Below are positions 22,339 through 34,297 of a stretch of 64,000 nt of DNA, piece by piece. The stretch comes from Dioscorea cayenensis subsp. rotundata (Eukaryota; Streptophyta; Magnoliopsida; Dioscoreales; Dioscoreaceae). The stretch covers positions 107,525 to 171,524 of the forward strand of contig NW_024086423.1 of NCBI RefSeq assembly GCF_009730915.1, written 5' to 3'. Below the pieces are notes generated by a model. It searched no databases. It had not been told where the DNA came from and worked only from the letters and a program-made list of their open reading frames with translations. The translations under genes were made by a program, and so were the position numbers. Position 1 is the stretch's first letter. Every line of letters begins with the position of its first letter.

Positions 22339-23582
22339 TTTGAGTTACTGATGTTAGTCAAGCATCCGGAAAAACAAGCTAAACAAATAAATGGTTGGCA
22401 AATGTCTCTTCTTGATTTGAATTTGATGCTTTTTCCTTTTCATATCTTGAATGACCAAGAATATGAATATTACTTTCTAGTTTCTGATGCTAACACTGTA
22501 TCTGTTGCTGACATTGGATAAGGCAATGAAGATCATCTCTTTCTAAAATTCTCATAATGAAATACATTTGGATTTGGTTGGCAAGGCAGTTTATGTTAGT
22601 TCTATATATTAGCATTAATTCAAGTCTAATATATTAGGTAGCAAGGCACATTATCTAATTTCCATATGCCTATGTCGATTGAGGATTTTGTCTCTTGCTT
22701 ATCATTTTGCTGATTTCTGCTTTTGTAATGGTTTTCTTGGCTGTGTTAAATTTCATATGTTGAAAGCTTGCAAACCGGAACTTCTTAATGTTGTTTTAAC
22801 TTCAAAAATTTAACGGAATGTTGTATTGTATCTTTTCTGTAAACTTAAAACACTTGCTATACATTGTCTATTGAACTTTTCACTTATCGGTTAACAGGGG
22901 AAAAAGAGAATGTGAGAAACAGAGCACTGACTGAGGAACATGCCCGGGACAGCTTTGAGAATCTTCTTTTCAGTGTCTGTCGTTTTCGTGAGCTCACTGG
23001 AAGTTATCCTCAGAATATCACGGTCAGAGTTCTCTTTCATTTCCTTACATTTCCTATATTGTAACATATTAAATATGTTCATAATCAATAATCACAGACA
23101 CAAGTGCATGCACCCTCTATTTTGGTTACAATTATCAGAACTGAACATCATCATTGTGATAATCCGGAAATAATTTCTCTCAGATCAAACTTCATAATTA
23201 GACTTTATCATGCAAACACATGCAACACACACTTACAATGCCCGCATATGCTTGCAATCAGGTCATCAGCTATGATTTTAAGGAGGAGCGGTTTGCTCAC
23301 TTGCACCGTTCAGCGATCGGTTTTCCCGAATCAAGATTTTTCTTCCACGGTACTCCCACCACCGAAGATTCTAAAGAAGCCGCAATGAAAGGTGAAGCAT
23401 TGGTGAGGTCTCAGTCCGAAGAAGACCCTTACGGTTGCCTAAGCTCACTTCATCGAAAGAGACTCAAAAGGGACCCTTTTCACCGGGACATCCCTTATCC
23501 TAATGGATGCCCTGAGCTTAAAGGCTTATTTAGCTACTGTGGTTCTGCTCCTTATCCCGGAACCCTTCCATGGTTATCATAA
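20982..23582 (+). CDS. DUF218 domain membrane-anchored protein
   Basis: Three exons (20982-21576, 22898-23022, 23262-23582) give 346 residues with phase intact. Residues 1-58 are polar and basic; about 60-81 (PLAIFLLSLCFGLIVLVVLS) form one membrane span. The DUF218 (YdcF-like) domain follows, with VMVAGHSIYT near 112, FSGGETRKDAG near 170, RALTEEHARDSFENLLFS in exon 2 and VISYDFKEERF opening exon 3; it ends in GTLPWLS. Plant proteins of this kind are single-pass, probably Golgi or endomembrane; the biochemical role is unknown, though bacterial relatives handle envelope metabolites. The start chosen is CACCATGAAC, the first ATG giving the conserved N-terminus; an in-frame TTG lies 33 bp earlier. 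A pseudocopy lies at 12.15 kb. Confidence 0.88.
22288..22334. repeat. (AT)n microsatellite in intron 1 of the DUF218 gene
   Basis: About 23 uninterrupted AT dinucleotides lie within the first coding intron. The open frame read through it (poly-Ile/Tyr) is an artefact of the repeat. Confidence 0.95.
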
Positions 23583-23994
23583 TAAGTTCCAACTTGAACT
23601 TAATTTTTCAATCTGATCCACTAATTAGTAATTACTCGAGTTGTTTGTAAGATCTGTGAAATTCAGTATATGTTATGAACATCATCTGTAAACGCATGTG
23701 AGACTGGAAGAAGGCATAAAAATCATCTTTGGAATCTCAGGGAATTCCACTTTTCATTGTCTCTAATTTAAATATTTTGCAAGGGTTTTTATGCAAAATA
23801 TATATGATAATAATTATTAAAAAAAATTAGCGTAAGCGGGTTAACGGGTTGGAAAGAGTCGTTAACCCGATCCGTTATTAAGTAAACCCGCTCTCAAAAA
23901 GTCTGGAATCTCGAGCTTTCGCATTTCCAGGGTTTTAGGTCGTGTTCTCCGGCGCCGACGAGAAGAGGTCGGAGAGTGAGGGAGGGATCGAGAG

Positions 23995-26900
23995 ATGTGG
24001 TTCCTTTGCGTCTTCTTCCATAGGTTGCTGGATTACCGGCGTGCGGAGGTTGAGTCTCTTGCGGTTCTCTTTGGATCAGATGGAGATGGGAACCGATCGC
24101 TGGAGTGGAAGCTCCCGGAAGGGCATCATATTGATTCCCCTTTCCATTTTGTTTCCCTTCCCTCCGAGGACATTGCTAGGAAGATTGCAAACCGAAGTGA
24201 GTTTGGTCTTTCATTTGGTCTCTCATTTGAACATCTATTGATGAGTTTCGATTCTTTCGTTTTGTTCTCGTTTCGTTGATAACTGAAAGTGAGCTTGAAA
24301 TGCAAGCTTGGTGCGGGTTTCTGCTTTTTTGGGTTTTTTTTTCTTTTATCAACCAAAGTTGCGATTTTGATACAAAATGATTTGTGAATAACTATTCTAG
24401 TGGGTGCGAATCGAGCTCAAATAGCTAGTTTCCAAGTTGACTTCTTGCATGGTTTTGCGTGTAAAGACCTGAGTTCATCCGTAACGTCTCGACTGTTGAC
24501 CATGGTTGAACCATTAATCCAACAAATTTCACTTCACCTTATTTTCATTTTTTTTTTGTTGCCGTAAATAATATATAGCATTTTCCTTGTTTCCATGCCA
24601 AAGAATAGCTGATTGGAGTACTGAGGCCAGTTTTTCATTGTGGTTGATGCCATGAAAATGCTGATTTACAGGTATACTTGTGAAGGGAATTTATGAAGTT
24701 TGGGGACAAGGTGATAACCATGAAGAATTGGAAGTGGCTATAAGAAAATTTCCAGAAGAACGCATGTCTCCATACTTGACTGAGGACAGCACATTCCGCA
24801 TCATAGTAGACAGTTTTGGGAAGGTGATTAGCTTTCAAGAACAAAATGAGCGGATTGAAGGACTCAGCTATATACCATTCAAGGTGTGTTTGATATTTTC
24901 TTGTCTTGTATCATTTCTTCATACATTCATCATGTCTGGTAATTGCATATACATTATATATTTAATTCTCATTTGCTTGGCTATAACTAAAATTTCTTGT
25001 ATATAGAAGCAATGTTGTCTTTTGCTTAAATATGAAATGCCTTCTATGGCAATCTAAAGTAAACTTTGTATAAGACCCATTCTTTTAGTAAGGAAAATAT
25101 GTGAGAAAAATTTCCTTCTTGGTATTGTTGTGAGTGAATTGTATTGGGACATGCTTTGCTGTAATTCATACATACAAGTTGTGGTTCTGGCCTTCAATTT
25201 CATCAGGTCTTAAATATTGTTGCTCCTTAATAAAGGAACACAGATCCATTCTGCTCATTTAATGGGAGATGGAAGTTTATGGTATATGGTGTTTGAAAAT
25301 GTTGGCTTCTGATGGCATATGGTGTTATATAGCCTTTTAATTCTGTGGTAATACACGTGGCAAGTGATTTACGAACAGCTTAGGTTGAATCTTTAGCCAT
25401 GTCATTAATTATTTGATTCTCCTTGCTGACACTTGTCTGAAATTTGTTTGCCCCTGCTTCAGGGTCGGGTTGATCTACGAAATCCAGATCATAAGTTTTG
25501 GCTCATGGAAACCGATGATTATGGATCAAATAATGGACTTCCGCCAGTTATGAAGAGAAAAATTTTTTTTAGTCGAGAGGTTGGGGCTGCTGATAGGAAG
25601 CTTCTGCCTACATATCAGTTGAAAAGTCGCAAGTACTTGGGCCCAACAGCAATGGATGCTGAGGTGGCTTTTCTTATGGCAAACCAAGGGTTGGCACAAC
25701 CAGGAAAGCTTGTATATGATCCTTTTGTTGGGACTGGGAGTATTCTTGTTGCTGCTGCGCATTTTGGAGCGATGACCATGGTTTGTATTTGTTTGAAGAT
25801 ATTTCTATTTTAGGGCCATGGGCTCAGAGTTGTCTTATACTTTTAAGTAACCTTACTTGTGGGTTAAATTTTGTTTGATTCTTCCAAGGTTCTGATTTAA
25901 TTTTCTCAGGGTGCAGATATTGACATAAGGGTTGTGAGAGATGGGCGTGGTCCAGATTGCAATGTCTGGAGCAATTTTAAGCAGGTAATATGCTTAATCT
26001 TTGTGCTTGGCTTTCTTGAAAAATTTTAATTGGAAATTCTTGTTTTGAAAATAAGCTTAGGATAGACTGCTTAAGGGATTTAATAAGGAAACTGAATTTG
26101 TTTCTTGTGGAAGACCATAGCTTATGCTGATTGTCAGTGATACTTTGAACAATGAACTTTTTATAAAAGATACCTCTTTTCTTCATCCCACATGTGATAC
26201 TCCCATTTGTGTTTGAAAGTCAAAAGCGATAGCACCTTCCTATTACTCATAATTCTTTTGTCTGCAAACCATTAAAGAACAGTACTTGCTGTAATTGCTG
26301 TGTGCACATCTCAGATTGTGGTCAGACTTATTTCATAATTTTAAGACCTTTCTACTTACTTTTACCCTTTTTATATAATTATATCTTTAGAATTGGAGTT
26401 CAAATTACTAATTTAGTTTGTGTATCCTCTGCAGTATGGGTTGCCAATGCCTCTTTCTTTATTGAGAGCAGACAATAACTTACCCCCTTGGCGACCAGGG
26501 CTGAAGGAGGTAGTTTAATGCACTATTCAAATTTTCTACTACTACATGGTTTAAAATTTGTCGAGTCATTGGTTTTTTGTTAGCACAGTTCTGCTGCAGT
26601 TATTATTATTTAGATCACTTTAATTGGCGTATATTATTTTTGCTTCATAGCAGGGGATGTGGCATGTTTATGAATACATGTTTTTGTTAGAACTCATAGC
26701 AGACATCCATACTGTTGCTTGTGTACAATTTTATGCTCGTCTGCCTGATGTATGTAGAATGAACTAGACAAAGATTGAAGTACCTTGTATTACAACCTTT
26801 ATGAGCTGTTAGCACTGAATGCATAAATAACTAGAAGCATGAAGACCTATAAATGGTTGTGAACCACCTGTTTAAGTTATTTCTCACCAAAAGACAGACT

Positions 26901-27829
26901 GACCAGACATGATATCCTCCTGTTTTGTTTCAGGAGAATAAGAGCATTTACCATGCCAACTACTTTTTGAAGTGGCATGTTTATATACAAGTGGTGCATT
27001 GTTGTTTTTCCTAAAGTTGATTTTATCCTTGAAACAGTGATAACTTCTTTATCAATAGCATCATGTAAATTTCACTGATGATACCATGCAGTCTACAATA
27101 TTTATCTGTCATTGCAACCTGACACCTTAAGTATGTGTATCAGGCAAGCAACATCTGCCTTTGGTGTGACCATCAAAAGTTGCCAGTTATTATACACGAG
27201 ATTCGTCTTGTTAAGATTCTAGCACACCTGTACCAATATCATTGATTTTGATATTTCTCTGTTTCTTCATGGATCAGGTGTTTGATGCTATAATTTGTGA
27301 TCCACCGTATGGCGTTCGTGCAGGTGGTCGGAAATCTGGTGGACGGAAATTGTTAAAAGGTGCTATTGATCCTTACACGGTTCCGGAAGAGAAGAAATCT
27401 GATCACATACCCTCAACAGCACCATACAGCCTAGCAGAATGCATGCATGACCTTCTTGACCTTGCAGCCAAAATGCTTGTCATGGGAGGGAGGCTTGTCT
27501 TCTTTTATCCTGTATTACGGGAGGATGGTACGACCAATGCCCAATTCCCAGAGCATCCATGTTTTACTCAAATTGCAGCATGTGAGCAGATCCTCAGCCT
27601 GCGCTACAGCCGGTATTTACTGACCATGGTGAAGACAGGTGCATACACTGAAGAGATCGCCAAATCTGCCAAAAAGATGCACCTGAACTTCAAAGAGAAT
27701 CATCTCAAATGGTTGGAAGAAGGCAATCTTCACTCTGCTGTGTTTAGCCCCGCGGACTCTCAGTCTTTGTCGGGAAACCCCAAGTTCAACAGAGACTCAA
27801 AACCAAAATACCGAGGGAAGAAAGTGTAG
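23995..27829 (+). CDS. TRMT11: tRNA (guanine(10)-N2)-methyltransferase, TRMT11/Trm11 type
   Basis: Six exons (23995-24196, 24672-24883, 25463-25780, 25910-25984, 26435-26509, 27278-27829) encode 477 residues, the normal plant length. The N-terminus MWFLCVFFHRLLDYRRAEVE starts the Trm11 N-domain; SDSTFRI-like residues and FGKVISFQEQNE follow in exon 2. SAM-binding motif I is DPFVGTGSILVAA (about 224) and the catalytic N6/N2-amine motif is DPPYGVRAGG (about 302). The C-terminus is basic (KPKYRGKKV). By family it makes m2G at position 10 of tRNAs in the cytosol, with a Trm112-like partner encoded elsewhere. Start ATG is the first in the exon and agrees with the conserved N-terminus. The gene begins only 412 bp after the DUF218 stop. 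Confidence 0.95.
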
Positions 27830-28115
27830 CACAAGACTCTCAACTAACATTCTATTCCAGGCGATAACTATGAAGTCATTTTGTTAAATTGATGACACTA
27901 GCTGGAGTGAAGCTCCCCTTTTTCGGGCAACTTCACCACCGAAGGTAAAACTCCATGAGATTAAGATTGTACTGTTTTCAACTTAGATTTAGCATTAAGT
28001 ACCTTATGTACTATCAATCAATTTTATTATTCAGACATAAGATAAGGTTACATGACATGCTTATTTATCGCTTGCTTTATTTATTACGGGGTTGCTGAGA
28101 TACAAATTGTAGTAT

Positions 28116-29496
28116 TCAGATGGTTTTCATGAAGGGGCAGCTGGACTGAGCCTTCTCCGAGCTCTCTATTTTAGTGCCTTTGAGAAGACCACCAAGTAGT
28201 TCTCCATGATCATAAAAGAACTCCACCTTCTCTATTTTCAGGTCTTCATCAACCTAGCAATACAAAAATTCTCAACATCAATGCATGTTCATTAGGATCA
28301 AGAATGATGAGAAGTTATACTCATACATGAAATATTCCCATTCCATAGAACTCCACCATGTCTCCAGTTGGTGCATGGCCTTTGAAAGGACCCTCCATGA
28401 AACCCCAGTGCCTGAACTTGTACACTATTGTTGGTGGTCCACTATAGACATGAACTATTTCCAGGGCGAATCCTCGGGGGAATGTCGTCGTAAAGGCCTC
28501 GTGTGAAGCTTGCCCTGTTTGTGCTAATGGATTATATGCTTGAAGTTCTTCCGGCAGTGCAGTTTGCAGCAGAGGATTGTAGCCTCCCAGTTGCATTATT
28601 TCTTGAAGATTCATTGGCTTCCTTCCTGTTATGAAAACATTTGCACTAGATAGTCTTTAATGAGATAAAACCTTTTTTTTTTTCTTTTTACTAATGAATG
28701 TATGTTGCTTCATTGTTCATTTTCATCTATATTTTTAATTTTCAAAATTTGTCTAGGGTTTTATGTGATATATTCAAAATTGCTCTGTTTGGCAAAATTC
28801 AAAGAAGTTATCTGATTTATTAAAAGAAAAAAATGTATAAACATACCATTGAGGCTGACAGTGTAGATATCAGGCTTTAGAGTTTTGAAATCTTGAGGTC
28901 TCTTCTTGTGAAAGATCTCCATTTCCCAGGTTTTTACCATGTTATGCACTTTCTCCTCCAGGGAACCAGGTGCCCATTCCTTCCAAGCACAAACACAAAT
29001 GATTAGAAATCTTAAAAAAACTAAGCTTATATATTCTTACTTATGATTTTTTTTTAAAAAAAATTAATAGATGTGGGACTACTAGTTGCTCTAACACATC
29101 CACATAAACCAAACATATTATCTGTCTTTTTGAAGTAGAGCTACAAACACCAACTCTCAAGGACGTACACAGGAAGGAGAAATACCATACGTCCTCACCT
29201 GCTTGAAACTAGGTAGCACGTTTAAGGAGAATCGAACTCGAATCTCTTCTAAATGAAGGGATCCGGAATTCCGGTGGGCTGCAAGCCCGTTGGTTCTATG
29301 TCCAATTCAATCTAAAAACCGATGCAGGACTACTAATTATTCTAATAATACTCACCTTAGTTTTGCCTTCTTCAAAGAGCTTGTTTACAATATCATAGTT
29401 GGGAGGTGCTCCGTACCTCCATTCAGTATTTTTTTCTCCCTCTCCATAGATATGTGATCTATACTTATCTCCTTTCTCATCCTTGTCAGTTGCCAT
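28116..29496 (-). CDS. Pathogen-related protein (SnoaL/NTF2-like fold family)
   Basis: Four exons on the minus strand (29496-29356, 28979-28847, 28625-28327, 28253-28116) give 236 residues, the length of the barley pathogen-related protein family. Recognisable blocks: DKYRSHIYGEGEKNTEWRYG and APPNYDIVNKLFEEGKTK in exon 1, VKTWEMEIFHK and a P/Q-rich segment in exon 2, FPRGFALEIVHVYSGPP and KFRHWGFMEGPFKGH in exon 3, and VDEDLKIEKVEFFYDHGELL in exon 4. Members are induced on infection or by lipid signals in cereals, but their biochemistry is unsettled. An ATG three codons upstream (29505) is also possible; I chose 29496 by family match. The C-terminus (SSCPFMKTI) looks lineage-specific. A SINE occupies intron 1, and the gene converges on TRMT11. 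Confidence 0.9.
29122..29294 (-). mobile_element. tRNA-derived SINE in intron 1 of the pathogen-related gene
   Basis: Read on the minus strand it begins ACCAACGGGCTTGCAGCCCA, has a good pol III B box GAGTTCGATTC, and ends in an A-rich tail (CTACTTCAAAAAGACAGA). It aligns along its whole length with the SINE at 43137: ACCAA(T/C)GGG head, AGTT(T/C)GATTC box, GTGAGGAC(A/G)T and CCT(T)GAG(G/A)GTT body. Similar 25-bp sequences (GATG..GGACTACTA.TT..TCTAA) lie outside both ends at 29071 and 29318; they may be an old target duplication or a host repeat. Confidence 0.65.
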
Positions 29497-29505
29497 CTTC
29501 TTCAA

Positions 29506-31320
29506 CCTTTCTCTCTATAGATTCTAAACACACACACACCCTTATGCTTATATAGATTTATGTATGGCTAATAAAGTATGAAACTTGTGAAAAATAAGTT
29601 TCCTACTCAGACTTTTCTTTCCAAGTGACCAAGTTGAGTTTAGTTTGTGCTTGTGACAAATATGAACAACACTGTTGTTATCACCCGGACAAAGTTATTT
29701 TTAATTTTAAAAATTTTGCGTTCCTATTTGTATTCTGTAAAATATTCAATATGATTTTTATACAAATTGGTAGAGTTTGTAACCCGAATGCAATTTTATT
29801 TGACCAATAATATCCGATGGTCAAAACCTGTCCAAAGAATTTAAACAATCAAACTAAACTCAAAGAACAGTGGAATCATCACAAGTCAATTTTTATGAGT
29901 AGTTTTTTTTTTAGTAATTTAACTTGTAATCTATATATGATTTTGGTAAAGTGTTTATGGTCATTATTGTACCTAATTTTCAACATAGTCGAATCTTTTT
30001 GACTCTCCAATATTTTTTTTCTTATTTTGAATTTTTTATATAAATCTTTAAGCTATTGTTTGATTTGATTTTACTATCATCATTAGTTATTTTTTTATAT
30101 AAATGCATTTCGAACGACTTAAGATGGCTACCGGCCTACTTACCTTTTTTTTAAAAAAAAAAAATAATATAGTATAATTATTAAAAAAAAATGAAAATAT
30201 AACACCAAGAAAAAACATACTAACTTAGGGAGCTTACAGTGACCAAATCCTTATACAAAACCAACAATAAAAACAAACTCACTAGGGGTGGGAGAACAGC
30301 ACACACCACAACCTATTTACCTCTTAGGTCATTTCTAACCCAAAACTCTATATTTGACACTCCATACACAAAAATACAGCTTTTACGGTGAAAGTTTCTC
30401 TAACCACTATCTCTATTTTAACTTTAAAATAAAATATTTTAAAAATGTTATTCTCCTTTCGCAATTTATGTATTCATACTATTAATAAATTTAATCATCT
30501 TTAATTCTTTCACTTTTAACCATTGAATTTAAATATTATATTATTTAAAATATAAATTTTATTTTATTTTATATTGATTATAAATATTTATTAAATATAA
30601 AATAAAATATGATTGATAAAAAAACATATAAATATAAATGCAAATATTATATTAATTACTTATTGTTATCGATGATAATCTATATTATGATTGTTTTCTA
30701 TGTTTTTATTTTATTATTCATGTAATTTTTATTAATTTTAATGAAGTTATTTCGTGTATTATTTTTGTTAAATTTTTATTTTTTATTAATTGAAAAATAC
30801 AAACTTAAATTATAAGTTATTAATTTGATTAAAATATAAAATTTATAAAAACAAAAAATAGAAAAACAAAAAAAAATTAAAAAAAAAGTGAAAACATAAA
30901 AACTGAAAATTAAAAAAAAATACTAAAAAATATAGCGCTCCTACAGTAGCGCTCAACATCTTGTGTGCGCCTGTTGCAGATGGCCTTAACTTATGATTTA
31001 AATATACACAATAATTTTATTTATTTTTAACAAAATGAAATTTATGCAAAAAAATGATTGAGGGAATAACTAATGCTATACTTGGGTTGACATGTCAAAC
31101 AATATTGAGAAACAATGGAAAAAGCCCATGGTGAACAACTCACTTGGTCTTTTTTTTTTTTTTTAAACCACAAAATTACATATTGTTTAAAAATCAAACA
31201 AAACATTCATGCAAATATGTGGTAATTACATCACAAGTTTATTTAATCAATTAAAGGTTGCTTGTTCGTTAATCAACAAAGAAAGTTACTAGTTTTCATA
31301 GATGGGCGGCTACACTGAAG
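29506..31320. other. AT-rich intergenic DNA
   Basis: Upstream of the pathogen-related gene. From about 30.4 kb it is extremely AT-rich with poly-A runs. A phrase at 30330-30420 and another near 30935 (GCGCTCCTACAGTAGCGCTC) hint at an old degraded element. No gene was recognised. Confidence 0.5.
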
Positions 31321-31324
31321 TTTC

Positions 31325-31423
31325 TTAGAGTTGGTCAAGTTTGTTCTCTTTAAGAAGGCAGCCAAGAAGTTCCCAAGAGACATGGAAAACCTCCACATTT
31401 TCTATTTTCATCTCATCATCAAC
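31325..31423 (-). pseudogene. Orphan last exon of a second pathogen-related gene
   Basis: Read on the minus strand after a good acceptor (GGTTAG|GTTGATGATG) it gives VDDEMKIENVEVFHVSWELL, a short GCLLKENK stretch and a stop. This lines up with exon 4 of the pathogen-related gene at 28.1 kb (VDEDLKIEKVEFFYDHGELL). No trace of exons 1-3 was found in the next several kb upstream, where a LINE-like tail and a MULE lie instead. It is a remnant of a tandem duplicate. Confidence 0.75.
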
Positions 31424-31689
31424 CTAACCACTTAACAAACAATACATTATCAATGCAATGCATAAAATATATTGAAGGAAATAAAGGACATGATAATAAC
31501 AAAAGAAAATAAATCAAAAACACATGGATTTATTAATATATATAAAAACTCAAAATTAATCGGATGTTTATATCTTGGTTCTCAGCAACCGGAGAGAGTT
31601 CCAAACTGAAGCTAGAAGAGTTCATATCTTCCACCCAAGGTAGCTTGGAGTTTTTAAGCCCCAGAGTAGAGGAGTCTAATTGGACTCCA

Positions 31690-31915
31690 ATTTTTGAAGA
31701 GGAATAGGCCCAGCCCACTAGATAGATTTGCAGGTGGAGAGTGGCGGAGAAAACCGGAGTTTTTTCTCCTTATTGTTTTTTACTTGTTTCTACTCATCTT
31801 GTATTTCTCTTGTGAGTTCTATACCACATCTAGTGATATATTATTTTATGTGTTAGTTGTAGTCCAAACTTCTGTTGTAATAAATATGATATATCTATCT
31901 TTTCAAAAAAATTCA
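31690..31915 (+). mobile_element. Possible 5'-truncated LINE 3' end
   Basis: The segment ends in a pyrimidine-rich 3'-UTR-like stretch, TGTAATAAATATGATATATC, and then TTTTCAAAAAAATTC, the usual look of plant L1 3' ends. The 101-codon ORF through it is a hydrophobic by-product. I could not fix a 5' border or a target duplication. Confidence 0.3.
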
Positions 31916-32853
31916 AAATTAAAAAGAATCAAATCAAGAAGAGGAGATGATTCCAGTGGATTGAAAATTGAATATAATAATAGCAGCTCATATTATTAAA
32001 ATGATTTTATTATAATAAAATTTTAATATATATTTAAATAAGTTTTAGAGTGATTATAAGTTAGATCCATTTGGATTCAATTTGTGTTTGAATCAAAGTT
32101 CTTTTAACCTCATCTCTTTGCTTTCACTGCATATCCTAAAAAGAATTATAATTCAAATAACAAGTCGGATCAAATAGTATTTGAGTAACAAACTTTAACA
32201 TACTTGTCAATGTTTTTAAAAACTTGTGTTTTGTGAAGTAAAGCTATCAACCACTAGTAATTCAAATAACACATTGTGTTTATTTTGCTTTTTAACATTG
32301 ACTAATATTTATTTTTTATTTTTAATTAAATATTGTAGATTGCGATTTTCATGGAAACAATTTATTATCATCCAGCCGAGTGTCACATGAACTGAATAAA
32401 AGATTTTTTTTATAATTAAAAATAGGTGTAAATATCAAAATAGTTCCTCAATTTTATGTTTTCCGCTCTTTTAGTCCATCTAATATAAAATCCGTTTTTT
32501 TTGTTCTCGTATTTAAACATTTCTATCTTTTTGCTCTTTCTAATTGACGGATCAGTCTTTTGTTCCTCGCATTTACACATTTTCATCTTTTTTTTGTCCT
32601 TCCAATTCATCGAAAGACCAAAAAGGCAGATTTGCTAATTACAAAGACAGAAAAAAAACAGAAATATAAAAATACGATGACCAAAAAATTAAATTTTATA
32701 TTAAAGGAACTAAAAGGACGAAAAACACAAAATAGAAAAACCATTTTGATATTTTGACCTTAAAATATATAAAATTAATTAGTAACTTATCAAAAATGGT
32801 TTTTTTCCTCTGTCCATTACTTTATATCTATCACAAATTCATATTTCTTTTTA

Positions 32854-34137
32854 GAGTTAATTTTTCAGGAGGCTACTAAACTTTGCTTTTTATTCAATTC
32901 GGTATCCAAACTTTAATTTGAATCAAAAAGGTTACCTAGCTTTAATTCTCTTTCACCGGCAGGTTATCCTAACAAAACCCTAACAAATCCGATTATTCGA
33001 TGCTGATGTGGCGGCTGAGCTTACACAGTCAGCTAGTTTAATCCTCATCAGCGTTCCACATTATCATCATCAACATTACACATAAAAGACTTCCAGATCA
33101 ACGACTGAGATCCTCTTATGTGAAACCCTAAATCTCAATGATCGGACGGTCGAGCTTCACCGTTGCTAGATCCAACCAAAGCCACTCCGCCTTCTCTTCA
33201 ACTTCTTTGACCTCACCATTGACTCCGGCCCAGGTAGCTTCCTCGTCGCGCTTCTCTTCACGTCCTGCCCCGATGGCTCCCCTCCGATCTCCACTAGCAA
33301 AGGTATGGGCATCATGAACTCCATCAATGATATCTTCGAGAAGCTCGCACAGGAGGCATCTCGCTTGGCTCGCGACAAAGACCTCCGTTCGTCTTGTTCT
33401 TCCTGGAGAGCTCGCCAAGAATACCATGTCTGAGGGCACCAAGGCTGTAACCAAGTTTACCAGTTCTTAGATCTAGGGTTTCTTTCTTGATTTCATGTTC
33501 TTGATTTTCTAACATGTAATTTATAGAGTTTGCTAGGTTTTCTTTGATAGTTTGTAGGGATGGATTGTTGAATGAATGAATGAAAAGTTGAAATTCTAAA
33601 CCTATAAATTGTGATGTTTGGCATTATTTTCTTTTTATCTGATTGAACTTATTCTCTCAACTTTGGGAATTTTTTTTTCTGTTTTCAAAGTAATTTCAAC
33701 ATTCTTGTTCTTGATTTTTAGGATCATTCTTTGATGATTTTTACCAGTCTGAACATCTAGTTTTCATTGTTATGCTTGCAATTGATTTTCAAGATCATTC
33801 TTTGATGAGCGCTTGGCGCACCTACGTCGGAAGAGAGACGACCGTCAATTCCACCGGCCGATTACACAATGGAGTAGACGGAGCATGGTGAAGTTCTTGA
33901 CCGTCCGATCGCTCCGAATCTGTAGATTATGTGGAATGTTAATGATGATGATGTGGAACGCTGATGAGGATTAAAATAGCTGAATGAGCATCCATATCAG
34001 CATCGAACGATCGGATTTGTTAGGGTGACCTGCGGTGAAAGAGAATTAAAGTTAGGTAACTTTTTTGATTCAAATTAAAATTCGAATATTGAATTGAATA
34101 AAAAGCAAAGTTTGATAGCCTCATGAAAAATTTACTC
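32854..34137. mobile_element. Non-autonomous Mutator-like element (Pack-MULE)
   Basis: Inverted repeats of about 160 bp: the left end GAGTTAATTTTTCAGGAGGC and the inverted right end GAGTAAATTTTTCATGAGGC continue in parallel through TTTATTCAATTC, TTTAATTTGAATCAAAAA, TTAATTCTCTTTCACCG and GATGCTGATGTGG/ATGG. A 9-10 bp target duplication (TTCTTTTTA) flanks the element. Length is 1284 bp and there is no transposase. Long TIRs and a 9-bp duplication mark the Mutator superfamily. The interior is GC-rich and contains captured gene sequence, so it is a Pack-MULE. Confidence 0.88.
33299..33470 (+). pseudogene. Captured histone H2B gene fragment inside the MULE
   Basis: Translation gives [20 protein letters not shown], matching the H2B alpha-2 region, then after a deletion with frame change [12 protein letters not shown] followed by [13 protein letters not shown] and a TAG stop, the standard plant H2B C-terminus. 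The KPTITSREIQ-like segment between them is lost. Upstream (about 33195-33298) another open stretch (FFDLTIDSGPGSFLVALLF) does not look like H2B and may come from a different gene. A histone fold cannot form from this fragment. Confidence 0.85.
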
Positions 34138-34297
34138 ATTCTTTTTATCTATCATTTTTTAGTGTTTATTATTTTTTAAAATTATTCTTTAATATTTTAT
34201 TCAATTCGACAAATTTAGAGATATAAATTAAAAATAATTTTAAAAAAATAACTAATAATTAAGTTTTTTTATATAAAGAATAGGGAGGGAGTACATA

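Larger units (their letters stand above)
32808..34291. mobile_element. Stowaway-like MITE interrupted by a MULE
   Basis: CTCTGTCCATTACTTTATAT at the left and, inverted, CTCCCTCCCTATTCTTTATA at the right look like Stowaway ends separated by the 1.28-kb MULE. About 200 bp remain once the MULE is set aside, a normal MITE size. The termini are poorly conserved, so this is tentative. Confidence 0.4.

Noticed and set aside
22228-22521. 97-codon ORF with a poly Ile-Tyr run
   Set aside because: It is an intron of the DUF218 gene read through an (AT)n microsatellite.
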